From DASWTL01 sp966250385 (lineage in GTDB: Bacteria; Bacteroidota; Bacteroidia; Sphingobacteriales; Sphingobacteriaceae), in assembly GCA_966250385.1 (NCBI GenBank), contig CBINHC010000015.1:1-57749 (forward strand): DNA of 57,749 nucleotides, read 5' to 3'. The position numbers and the translations under genes were made by a program. The notes under the pieces are model-generated. The model worked only from the letters and a program-made list of their open reading frames with translations. It searched no databases and was not told where the DNA came from. Shown here one piece after another: positions 17,424-23,653 of the stretch (its first letter is position 1; each line of letters starts with the position of its first letter).

Positions 17424-17464
17424 ACAACGGAATGACGGCGGAACCACAGCGGACAAACAACGGA
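17424..17464. repeat. Helically phased repeats acaRcgga in the early leader
   Basis: The octamer acaRcgga occurs at 17424-17431, 17446-17453 and 17457-17464, with start spacings of 22 and 11 bp, two turns and one turn of the helix. The first two copies lie in a longer repeat, gcggaaccacaRcgga. Candidate operator for the repressor or the Cro-like protein. Confidence 0.5.
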
Positions 17465-17499
17465 ATAAAAAAGGAATCACGAAACCACATAAAACTGCC

Positions 17500-17724
17500 A
17501 TGCTAAACAGACGAGAATTAGGTGCCCTTCGGAAAAAGCTGCCAGAGAAAGGTTACCAAAAGATTGCAGAAAGAACTGGCTATACATCCTCCATGGTCGG
17601 GAAGACCCTGAGGGATCCTAAGCACTTCAACGCGACTATTATCAACAAAGCCCTGGAGGTTATTGAAGAGTACAGGCATGAGTCGAATGACCTTAAAAAC
17701 AAGGTAAAGCAAATTACGTCATGA
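17500..17724 (+). CDS. Cro-like early HTH protein (74 aa)
   Basis: I start the gene at the ATG at 17500. The open frame extends further upstream, but that part covers the operator repeats and has no protein character. The product begins MLNRRELGALRKKLPEKGYQ and contains a short helix-turn-helix (KIAERTGYTSSMVGKTLRDP), followed by a helix with NKALEVIEEYRHE. It is the first gene of the rightward early operon, opposite the repressor, which is where a Cro or early activator is expected. Its stop overlaps the next start (ATGA). The role is inferred from HTH and position. Confidence 0.65.
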   Translation: MLNRRELGALRKKLPEKGYQKIAERTGYTSSMVGKTLRDPKHFNATIINKALEVIEEYRHESNDLKNKVKQITS

Positions 17725-18167
17725 CAATTAAAAATAACAGCTTCTGGAATCAGTTTTCTGACCTTCTAACAAGTGGTATAGTTGAAAATGGTCGACACTT
17801 CAAACTTCAATTTTCGAGGTCATTAAAATGCTTTGCCGCCCATAAGTCGTTTGAAATCAACTTCAACGATGTCAGGCCGATCCTTTTAATCAACACAAGG
17901 GTGTTTTCATGGGTGTACTGCTCCACAATTGAATCAAACCGGCAGTTTTTTACCGGGAACACTTCAGCAATCAGATTTTTCAAGAGCAAGCCCTATACCA
18001 TCGGCAGGGTATTGGACATCCCATTCGGGACCTCAGATGCCTACTACTGGAGCAAAACACGAATGAACGGGATTGCAATAGATATCCGCCTGCTCTATTC
18101 CATTGATAATGTTCGCCTAAGGTGCAACCCGAGAAACCAGGTCACCGGTATCGACTTAACTGAATAA
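17721..18167 (+). CDS. Hypothetical early phage protein (148 aa)
   Basis: Not recognised. It is a soluble protein of mixed composition rich in Phe, Ser and Arg, with no membrane segment. It is translated from an ATG overlapping the stop of the Cro-like gene, so it belongs to the early operon. The segment GRVLDIPFGTSDAYYWSKTR is the most distinctive part. No catalytic motif can be named. Confidence 0.6.
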   Translation: MTIKNNSFWNQFSDLLTSGIVENGRHFKLQFSRSLKCFAAHKSFEINFNDVRPILLINTRVFSWVYCSTIESNRQFFTGNTSAIRFFKSKPYTIGRVLDIPFGTSDAYYWSKTRMNGIAIDIRLLYSIDNVRLRCNPRNQVTGIDLTE

Positions 18168-18176
18168 CACTTCACC

Positions 18177-18782
18177 ATGAACTTGATCGATCACAATCGG
18201 CCCACATCAGCAAATAGTCACAAAGCAATGAACCTTTCAACTCCCACTCTTTTACCTGGCCTGGTAGACAAGCACACCGAGTTCTTCGATCATATGGGAA
18301 GCGATCATATGGTAAAGGATGGCTCTGTAAACATCTGCAACGGGTTCCCCCATTTCTTCGAGGTGTTGCTCGATACCGCAATAGCAAATGATCCCATGGT
18401 ACAGAAGGGATTGGAGCTCCTTGAAATTACAGGTACTGACGAGCGGCGGATGAAGTTCTATGACTGCAATTATTCCGCTTGCGACAATGCTCCGGATGTT
18501 ACCGCGACAGGAGAACTGGGGCCGAGGGAATACGTGGCGTGTCCAAACAGAGGAACGTGTGTTGCTGAGGGAAAGCTCTGCCGTTTACCGTACGGATTTA
18601 CCAAGCGGGAGCGAGATGTTGTTCGTGAAATTGGCTTGGGCCTACTGGACAAGGAGATCTGCCAGAGACTGGCCATATCACAAGATACCCTCCGCAATCA
18701 TAAAGACAACGCGGCTGCGAAGGCCGGCATTGAACGGAAAGCATCACTGGCTGTAATTGCTCATAAATGTAATCTCATATAA
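18177..18782 (+). CDS. LuxR-type HTH protein with an N-terminal Cys-rich part (early operon)
   Basis: This 201-aa protein ends in a GerE/LuxR-type helix-turn-helix at about residues 140-198 (FTKRERDVVREIGLGLLDKE, then QRLAISQDTLRNHKDNAAAK). Before it is a cysteine-containing region (FYDCNYSACDNAPD, then CPNRGTCVAEGKLCRLPYG) that could bind a metal. Proteins with a similar Cys-plus-LuxR layout occur in Bacteroidota prophages and conjugative elements. It has no receiver domain, so it is not a response regulator. It could control early or late phage transcription (inference). A second Met at codon 18 is an alternative start. Confidence 0.7.
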   Translation: MNLIDHNRPTSANSHKAMNLSTPTLLPGLVDKHTEFFDHMGSDHMVKDGSVNICNGFPHFFEVLLDTAIANDPMVQKGLELLEITGTDERRMKFYDCNYSACDNAPDVTATGELGPREYVACPNRGTCVAEGKLCRLPYGFTKRERDVVREIGLGLLDKEICQRLAISQDTLRNHKDNAAAKAGIERKASLAVIAHKCNLI

Positions 18783-18846
18783 AACATAAAGCCCGACAGT
18801 TCGCACCTGCCAGGCTCATGAAAAACATACAGTTTTTAGATTTAAA

Positions 18847-19215
18847 ATGGTTACTACTCAACGGGCAACCCCGCAAATAGTTTGCGAAGTTGCAAAAAAA
18901 TCCTTCAGCACTGCAAACCTGATTTCGGCCCTTGCCGGAATGTGTGAGAATCGCTTTCACGCCATCTCTGCGTATCCACATGCGCGATCTGCCGCCGGCA
19001 AATTCGAATCCATTCGATATATCCGGGCTGAACTTGCTGCTGCAAAGGCGATGCCGAATACCCTTGAACAGGTTAAGGCCTGCCTACGATTGGAGCGCCG
19101 ACTGCTTAGCATCGCCCCTACGGCAACCAGCAAGCTTTATGCAACATATGTTGCCAAGGTGAACAGCCACATGGCGAGCTGCCGGGAATACCTCGGCTGG
19201 GCAAAACAGTTTTAA
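18847..19215 (+). CDS. Hypothetical early phage protein (122 aa)
   Basis: Not recognised. It is a basic, Ala-rich, largely helical protein (FESIRYIRAELAAAKAMPNT, LEQVKACLRLERRLLSI) without membrane segments. It sits in the early operon 64 bp after the LuxR-type gene; the gap contains an imperfect hairpin around 18788-18818 without a T-run. It could bind nucleic acid given its charge, but this is only a guess. Confidence 0.6.
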   Translation: MVTTQRATPQIVCEVAKKSFSTANLISALAGMCENRFHAISAYPHARSAAGKFESIRYIRAELAAAKAMPNTLEQVKACLRLERRLLSIAPTATSKLYATYVAKVNSHMASCREYLGWAKQF

Positions 19216-19246
19216 TCCGGGGAATCCACTCTACACTTCGACAGCC

Positions 19247-19495
19247 ATGCCGGTAAACGAAATGCTATTGGAGCTTGTCCAGGTTGAGGCCGATATCTCA
19301 AACCTAAAGCACCTGATCAACTACTCCCCCATTTCTATTGATGTCCGCACGTTGGCACAGATCCACCTTCTTGTCAAGGTGGATCATCGGAACACCCTGA
19401 ACTGGCTTTTGGAAGAAGAGTTTATCAACGGAGTTGATATCGAAGAACTATTCATTTACAACAACATAAAAAATCTTCAACGGGCAAAAATTTAA
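19247..19495 (+). CDS. Hypothetical early phage protein (82 aa)
   Basis: Not recognised. This small acidic and probably helical protein starts MPVNEMLLELVQVEADISNL. It lies 31 bp after the previous gene in the same direction. No motif is visible. Confidence 0.55.
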   Translation: MPVNEMLLELVQVEADISNLKHLINYSPISIDVRTLAQIHLLVKVDHRNTLNWLLEEEFINGVDIEELFIYNNIKNLQRAKI

Positions 19496-19496
19496 T

Positions 19497-19512
19497 CAGC
19501 AGCGTCGGAAGC
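19497..19512 (+). repeat. 16-bp repeat shared with the integrase upstream region (left copy)
   Basis: cagcagcgtcggaagc is identical to 57579-57594 beside the integrase start. This copy opens a non-coding gap (19496-19609) that also holds a gccgg/ccggc hairpin. Meaning unknown; possibly an integrase arm site or a recombination scar. Confidence 0.4.
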
Positions 19513-19609
19513 GCAGCGATGAGTTTGGGAAAACTGGCGGTACCGTTGCCGCCCCATTAAAATGACAGCCGGGAAAGACCGGCACCTTTAAAACCTTAAC
19601 CAAATCCAG

Positions 19610-19885
19610 ATGGACTTACATGCAAAATTTATCCTGGCGGTAGTCGCCATAGTGGTTCTGACTGCCTGCATTTTAGCCGATGAGCTCAGAGTTTGGCTCA
19701 ATCGGAAAAAGAAGTATCACCGGCTGACGATCAGCATCGGCACGCTGTATACCAGCACAGTGATTTTCAGGAAGCGGTATCGATATCAATGGCTTGCCAT
19801 TCTGGGCGCATGGCGGCATACACGCAAGCTGCCGAACCTGAAGCCCCTTTGGGTACAAACAAAAATCGAGGAAACCTATGAATAG
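19610..19885 (+). CDS. Small membrane-anchored protein (91 aa)
   Basis: An N-terminal hydrophobic helix (residues 7-23, FILAVVAIVVLTACILA) anchors a short, very basic cytoplasmic part (WLNRKKKYHRL, RKRYRYQWL). It could be a phage membrane protein acting on the host early in infection. There is no lipobox context that convinces, although a Cys is present at the end of the helix. It overlaps the next gene by 8 bp. Confidence 0.6.
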   Translation: MDLHAKFILAVVAIVVLTACILADELRVWLNRKKKYHRLTISIGTLYTSTVIFRKRYRYQWLAILGAWRHTRKLPNLKPLWVQTKIEETYE

Positions 19886-20210
19886 CGTACTATACCTGTC
19901 CGGGAAGATCAGCGGCCTGCCGGACCTGAATAAGCCAAAGTTCGATGAAGCCGCCCGGAAGCTGAAGAATCTCGGTTTCATTGTCCGTAATCCTCACGAA
20001 ATCTGTGCGGACGTAGATCCGGAAAACTGGGAAGCATGCATGAAACAGTGCATCAAGATCCTGATGGATTGCGACCAGGTAATTCTCTTGGATGACTGGC
20101 ACCTGAGTCGAGGCGCCAAGGAGGAATTCTTTCTGGCCCGAACACTAAGGATCCCGACGTTCTTCTATGCCGATTTCATGGCCCAATTCGAAAGAGAGGT
20201 GCAGCCATGA
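19878..20210 (+). CDS. DUF4406-like protein (nucleoside 2-deoxyribosyltransferase fold)
   Basis: This 110-aa protein has the DUF4406 pattern: LYLSGKISGLPDLNKPKFDE, a helix, then GFIVRNPHEIC, then CIKILMDCDQVILLDDWHLSRGAKEEFFLAR. This is a minimal Rossmann-like fold related to nucleoside 2-deoxyribosyltransferases. Such proteins are frequent in phages and may act on nucleotides, but the family has no proven reaction. It overlaps the genes on both sides (8 bp before, 4 bp after), so it is tightly coupled within the early operon. Confidence 0.8.
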   Translation: MNSVLYLSGKISGLPDLNKPKFDEAARKLKNLGFIVRNPHEICADVDPENWEACMKQCIKILMDCDQVILLDDWHLSRGAKEEFFLARTLRIPTFFYADFMAQFEREVQP

Positions 20211-20563
20211 TCAAACAGGAGCTTACCACCGATCGGAAAGTCAAAATCTTCAGGTCTGTCCAGTTCATGCACATCATGGCCGAGATGATCCGCATGGAGT
20301 TCCGGATGTACATGGACGTCAACTTCCGGAACCCGGCCGTCAATAACCACGCATCCCGGATTTCTCAGAGCGCCCAGGCAATTCAGCAGCACCTTTCCTT
20401 TCTGGTAAAAGCAAAGGATACCGAGTATCGGGAGGAATACACTGCCGAGCTGCACCGGGTGTTCAACTTCTTCATCGGGCTTGACATCGAACAGATCCGG
20501 GAATTCATGGATGGAGCGGAGGCCCAGGCTAGGGAAGTGCAGCAATTAACCAGTCACCAATAA
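20207..20563 (+). CDS. All-helical 118-aa protein just upstream of the DGR targets
   Basis: Not assigned to a family. The sequence reads as four helices: RKVKIFRSVQFMHIMAEMIR and on, NHASRISQSAQAIQQHLSFL, REEYTAELHRVFNFFIG, and DIEQIREFMDGAEAQAREVQ. Length and four-helix character resemble DGR accessory variability determinant (Avd) proteins, and no other Avd candidate is present near the reverse transcriptase. However, Avd normally lies between target and RT and is more basic, so the resemblance may be chance. It overlaps the previous gene by 4 bp and ends 15 bp before the first target gene. Confidence 0.6.
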   Translation: MIKQELTTDRKVKIFRSVQFMHIMAEMIRMEFRMYMDVNFRNPAVNNHASRISQSAQAIQQHLSFLVKAKDTEYREEYTAELHRVFNFFIGLDIEQIREFMDGAEAQAREVQQLTSHQ

Positions 20564-20578
20564 TCAAATAACAATAGA

Positions 20579-21043
20579 ATGAAAGCAACAATTGACATCA
20601 ACGGCAAGGCTGTTGAAATTGAACTGACACCGGAACAGGTGTCCAGCATCAGGAAGAATTCTGAAAAGATCACAGACCGGGTAAAAACCTACGAAGACGC
20701 ATGCAATATCCTCGGAATTAAACCTGCAAACGCCTTGCCGGCCTTCTCCTCAAGTCACATGGTCTCCACGCATGAACGGTCGGTGGCAGCCTCCTGCAAA
20801 TTGATCATCATTGCCGAAGTCCTGAATGAAGGATGGAAACCCGACTGGAACGATCATAACCAGGCGAAGTACTACCCATGGTTTAAGTCGGTTGGTTCGG
20901 GTTCCGGTTTTGCGTTCTACGACTGCGACTGCGATTACGCGTATTCGGACGTCGGTTCCCGCCTTTGCTTCAAATCCAGAGAACTGGCAGAATATGCCGG
21001 AAAACAATTCGAGTCCATCTATAACGATTATTTAACCTTTTAA
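20579..21043 (+). CDS. DGR target protein 1 (variable protein, 154 aa)
   Basis: This 154-aa protein begins with a small beta-rich part (MKATIDINGKAVEIELTPEQ), then a helical region (YEDACNILGI, VAASCKLIIIAEVLNEGWKP), then the conserved KYYPWF. The variable repeat encodes residues 105-130, with cassette FYDCDCDYAYSD flanked by GSGSG and VGSRLCF. An invariant tail with FKSRELAEYAGKQF follows. Proteins with this tail are common in Bacteroidota phages and have no known function. There is no signal peptide or membrane segment, so it should act in the cytoplasm. It is a paralogue of the next gene. The diversified residues (Tyr, Asp, Cys, Ala, Ser) sit in one loop-like stretch, as in ligand-binding DGR targets. 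Confidence 0.9.
   Translation: MKATIDINGKAVEIELTPEQVSSIRKNSEKITDRVKTYEDACNILGIKPANALPAFSSSHMVSTHERSVAASCKLIIIAEVLNEGWKPDWNDHNQAKYYPWFKSVGSGSGFAFYDCDCDYAYSDVGSRLCFKSRELAEYAGKQFESIYNDYLTF
20891..20969 (+). repeat. DGR variable repeat VR1 (79 bp)
   Basis: It aligns without gaps to the template repeat at 21494-21572. Sixty non-adenine positions are identical and 12 of 19 template adenines are replaced, counted by hand. The last 19 bp (gtcggttcccgcctttgct) equal VR2 and differ from the template, as expected of an IMH element. Confidence 0.95.
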
Positions 21044-21055
21044 ACCTAAACCAAA

Positions 21056-21460
21056 ATGGAAACTATCATTACACAGAAGATTCAATCATTCGAAGATGCC
21101 GCAAGAGCGTTGGGCCTCGATCCTACCGCGCTTCCACAAGTTACCGGGCTTTCGGAAAAGCACGCCAGTGCAATTATTGCAAACTACAAATTATGGGTGA
21201 TCGCAGAAGCCCTCAATGAAGGGTGGGCTCCAGACTGGAATAACTACGATCAGTGGAAATACTACCCCTGGTTTGATATGGAATCTTACGGTGAGCAGGT
21301 TGGTTCGGGTTCCGGTTTTGCGTTCGGCGGCTACGGCTACGTTGGCACGATTTCGTGCGTCGGTTCCCGCCTTTGCTTCAAAAGTAGTGAGCTGGCCGAA
21401 TATGCTGGGAAGCAGTTCTTAGATCTGTACCGGGAAGTATACGTCCTTCCGAAGGCATAA
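21056..21460 (+). CDS. DGR target protein 2 (variable protein, 134 aa)
   Basis: This paralogue of the preceding target is 134 aa. It lacks the N-terminal beta segment of target 1 but shares the helical block (SFEDAARALGLDP, KLWVIAEALNEGWAPDWN), KYYPWF and the tail FKSSELAEYAGKQFLDLY. The variable repeat encodes residues 82-107, with cassette FGGYGYVGTISC in place of the residues in target 1. A short insertion (MESYGEQ) separates KYYPWF from the variable part. Spacing to target 1 is 12 bp, and the template repeat begins 33 bp after the stop. The pair arose by duplication, and both copies appear to be served by one template. Confidence 0.9.
   Translation: METIITQKIQSFEDAARALGLDPTALPQVTGLSEKHASAIIANYKLWVIAEALNEGWAPDWNNYDQWKYYPWFDMESYGEQVGSGSGFAFGGYGYVGTISCVGSRLCFKSSELAEYAGKQFLDLYREVYVLPKA
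21299..21377 (+). repeat. DGR variable repeat VR2 (79 bp)
   Basis: It aligns without gaps to the template. All 60 non-adenine positions are identical and 15 of 19 adenines are replaced. Three codons show double adenine changes (aac to ggc twice, aac to tgc). Confidence 0.95.
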
Positions 21461-21493
21461 AAATCAAAAGGGTGGTGCACCATGTGGGCTGTA

Positions 21494-21572
21494 GTTGGTT
21501 CGGGTTCCAGTTTTGCGTTCAACGACTACGACTACGATAACACGAATACGAACGTCAGTTCCCACCTATGCT
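21494..21572 (+). ncRNA. DGR template repeat (TR) and template RNA region
   Basis: This 79-bp non-coding copy of the variable repeats lies between target 2 and the reverse transcriptase. It has adenines at every position where the variable repeats differ, including four AAY codons (aac, aac, aat, aac) that can be mutated to many residues while avoiding stops. The 3' end (gtcagttcccacctatgct) is the IMH* form. The template RNA is expected to extend into the 102 bp before the RT start and would be read as part of the early transcript. Confidence 0.93.
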
Positions 21573-21674
21573 AAGAGATGAACGTGGTGCAGACCTTGCC
21601 AACAGGGCAAAAAACAACAACCAAAAAAGGGCGCTGGTACCAAAACCCGGGAAGGCGACCTTCAAAGCAAAGGC

Positions 21675-22634
21675 ATGAAACGATTGAATAACCTCTACGA
21701 AAAAGTCTGCAGCCTGGAGAATCTTCGGCTAGCCGATCAGATGGCCCGGCGCGGGAAGAAGAGCCAATACGGAGTCATCACCCACCTGAAAAATCAGGAA
21801 GAGAACATTCAGGCCCTTCATCGGATGCTGACCGACCGGACCTACCAGACGTCCGAGTACACCGTATTCAAGGTTTTCGAACCAAAGGAGCGGGATGTGT
21901 ACCGGCTCCCTTACTTTCCGGACCGGATCACCCACCACGCCATCATGAATATCCTTGAACCGGTGTTCGTTTCCATGTTCACCGCGGACACTTACAGCTG
22001 CATCAAAGGGAAAGGGATTCATGCCGCCGCTCGGGGAGTTAAGAGGGCATTGCAGGACGTGGCAGGCACCCAATATTGCCTGAAGCTTGATATCAAAAAA
22101 TTTTACCCAAGTGTTGACCACGCCATACTGAAGAAGATCCTGCGGAGGAAGATCAAGGACAAACACCTTCTCTGGTTGCTGGATGAAATCATTGACAGCG
22201 CCGATGGCCTTCCGATAGGCAACTACTTAAGCCAGTATTTTGCCAATCTGTACCTAACAGGATTCGATCACTGGATAAAAGAAGAAAAGCGGGTGCGATA
22301 CTATTTCCGGTATGCCGATGACCTGGTGATCCTTTCCAGCAGCAAGCCCTACCTGCATCAGCTGTTGTCCGATATCCGGACTTACCTGGAGCAGCACCTG
22401 CATCTCCGGATCAAGGAGAACTACCAGGTATTCCCTGTCGACGCTCGGAGCATCGACTTTGTGGGATATCGGTTCTATCACACCCACACCCTTCTACGGA
22501 AAAGCATCAAAAAGAATTTCGCGCGCATGCTAGCTCGGCGCAGGAACCCTGCATCCATTGCCTCATATAACGGGTGGGCAAAGCATTGCAACAGCAAGCA
22601 TTTACTAAAAAAAATACTCCATGAAAAGCTTTAA
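21675..22634 (+). CDS. DGR reverse transcriptase
   Basis: This 319-aa protein carries the RT palm motifs in order: YRLPYFPDRITHHAIMNIL, SYSCIKGKG-like (TYSCIKGKGIHAAARG), catalytic Asp in LKLDIKKFYPSVDH (about 139), IGNYLSQYFANLYL (about 181-194) and YADD (about 213-216). GxxxSQ in motif 4, in place of the QGxxxSP of group II intron RTs, is the hallmark of DGR enzymes. There is no maturase or endonuclease domain. The enzyme copies the template RNA with mutations at adenines, and the cDNA replaces the variable repeats. It lies directly after the template and overlaps the next gene by 14 bp, so it is in the early operon. Confidence 0.95.
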   Translation: MKRLNNLYEKVCSLENLRLADQMARRGKKSQYGVITHLKNQEENIQALHRMLTDRTYQTSEYTVFKVFEPKERDVYRLPYFPDRITHHAIMNILEPVFVSMFTADTYSCIKGKGIHAAARGVKRALQDVAGTQYCLKLDIKKFYPSVDHAILKKILRRKIKDKHLLWLLDEIIDSADGLPIGNYLSQYFANLYLTGFDHWIKEEKRVRYYFRYADDLVILSSSKPYLHQLLSDIRTYLEQHLHLRIKENYQVFPVDARSIDFVGYRFYHTHTLLRKSIKKNFARMLARRRNPASIASYNGWAKHCNSKHLLKKILHEKL

Positions 22635-22920
22635 AGAATTCGGAATCAAGGCCACCAGCCAAACACTGGTTGGCGATAAAATTAAAATTGAGCGGGTGCT
22701 GAACCGTCTCATCACGGTCCACGACTTCCGGGTTGTCGAGTCGAAGTATGACAAAGGCAATGGTAAGTGCCTGCACCTGCAGGTTGAGCTGGACGACACT
22801 AAGCGGGTAATCTTCACCGGCTCCTCTGTACTTATCGATTTGATCCAACAGGTCCCGAAGGGCGAATTCCCCTTTCAAACAACCATCGTTAAAGATGACG
22901 GCCGGTATGAGTTTACGTAG
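22621..22920 (+). CDS. Small phage protein coupled to the DGR reverse transcriptase (99 aa)
   Basis: Not assigned. This 99-aa, mostly beta protein begins MKSFKEFGIK and contains GDKIKIERVLNRLITVHDFR, then CLHLQVELDDTKRVIFTGSS and KGEFPFQTTIVKDDGRYEF. The pattern resembles small phage proteins found next to replication genes, possibly single-strand-binding-like OB folds, but I cannot prove this. Its start lies 14 bp inside the RT gene, so translation is coupled to it. It could aid either the DGR or replication. Confidence 0.6.
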   Translation: MKSFKEFGIKATSQTLVGDKIKIERVLNRLITVHDFRVVESKYDKGNGKCLHLQVELDDTKRVIFTGSSVLIDLIQQVPKGEFPFQTTIVKDDGRYEFT

Positions 22921-22933
22921 ATGAAGAATTACC

Positions 22934-23650
22934 ATGACGTCCCGGATCAATATCGAAAAGGCAATTCTCGGAGCAGTAATATACTGCGATGCGTACCCTC
23001 AGGTGGCACACATTTTAACTCCAAAAAACTTCTCGTCAGCACCAGGCGTGAAGCACCGGGAACTATTTGGAACCGTAGCGGGCCTGTTCCCCGCAAGACC
23101 GATTGATCTGATAACAGTTAGCCACGAGCTGCGAACAAAATTTCCCGGGGATAATGAGGTAACGGATCTACTGTACGACATAAGCAATATCGCGGCGGCC
23201 TCCAATGTCAGTTACTGGGCCTTCATGCTCCTGCAGATCGATATCTCTGAAAAATACAAGTCTCAGGTACTGGCATGGAAAGATCTGCGGGACAGAGAAA
23301 TGGAACATGTTGAAAGCGCTGCACTGCTTGAGATTATTGAGACCATCGATACCCAGGCAGATATTTTCGATGTGATTGAAAAGTCCATTCAATACTTCCA
23401 GCGGGAGAACATGACTTATGAATACAATGGGGCGCGAGAATATTTTCAAGGGATTGCTCAACGAGCAAAGGGAATCGAACGAATAGCCTCCATTGACGCC
23501 GCGATGCGTCATTTACTATCCACTACCAAATGTGCAAACTCGCAAGTTGAGATACACTGCGAAGCTTTTGCCAAGGCCATCGCCGACATGATCAGGACCG
23601 GACAGGTAAATGATCGATACACTACAGCACTAAACATTATTTACGAATAG
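22934..23650 (+). CDS. DnaB N-terminal-domain protein of the replication module
   Basis: The first about 110 residues match the N-terminal domain of replicative DnaB helicases (INIEKAILGAVIYCDAYPQV, HRELFGTVAGLFPARPIDLI, VTDLLYDISNIAAASNVSYW). The RecA-like helicase domain is missing: the protein is 238 aa and has no Walker A. The remainder is helical. It might load or recruit the host DnaB, or form a complex with the P-loop protein encoded 3 bp downstream. Such split arrangements occur in Bacteroidota prophages. Function inferred from domain and context. Confidence 0.75.
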   Translation: MTSRINIEKAILGAVIYCDAYPQVAHILTPKNFSSAPGVKHRELFGTVAGLFPARPIDLITVSHELRTKFPGDNEVTDLLYDISNIAAASNVSYWAFMLLQIDISEKYKSQVLAWKDLRDREMEHVESAALLEIIETIDTQADIFDVIEKSIQYFQRENMTYEYNGAREYFQGIAQRAKGIERIASIDAAMRHLLSTTKCANSQVEIHCEAFAKAIADMIRTGQVNDRYTTALNIIYE

Positions 23651-23653
23651 AAA

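Noticed and set aside
21675..22634. Reverse transcriptase as a group II intron, retron or abortive-infection RT
   Set aside because: Motif 4 is GNYLSQ, there is no maturase or intron structure, and an adjacent template with adenine-only differences identifies a DGR.
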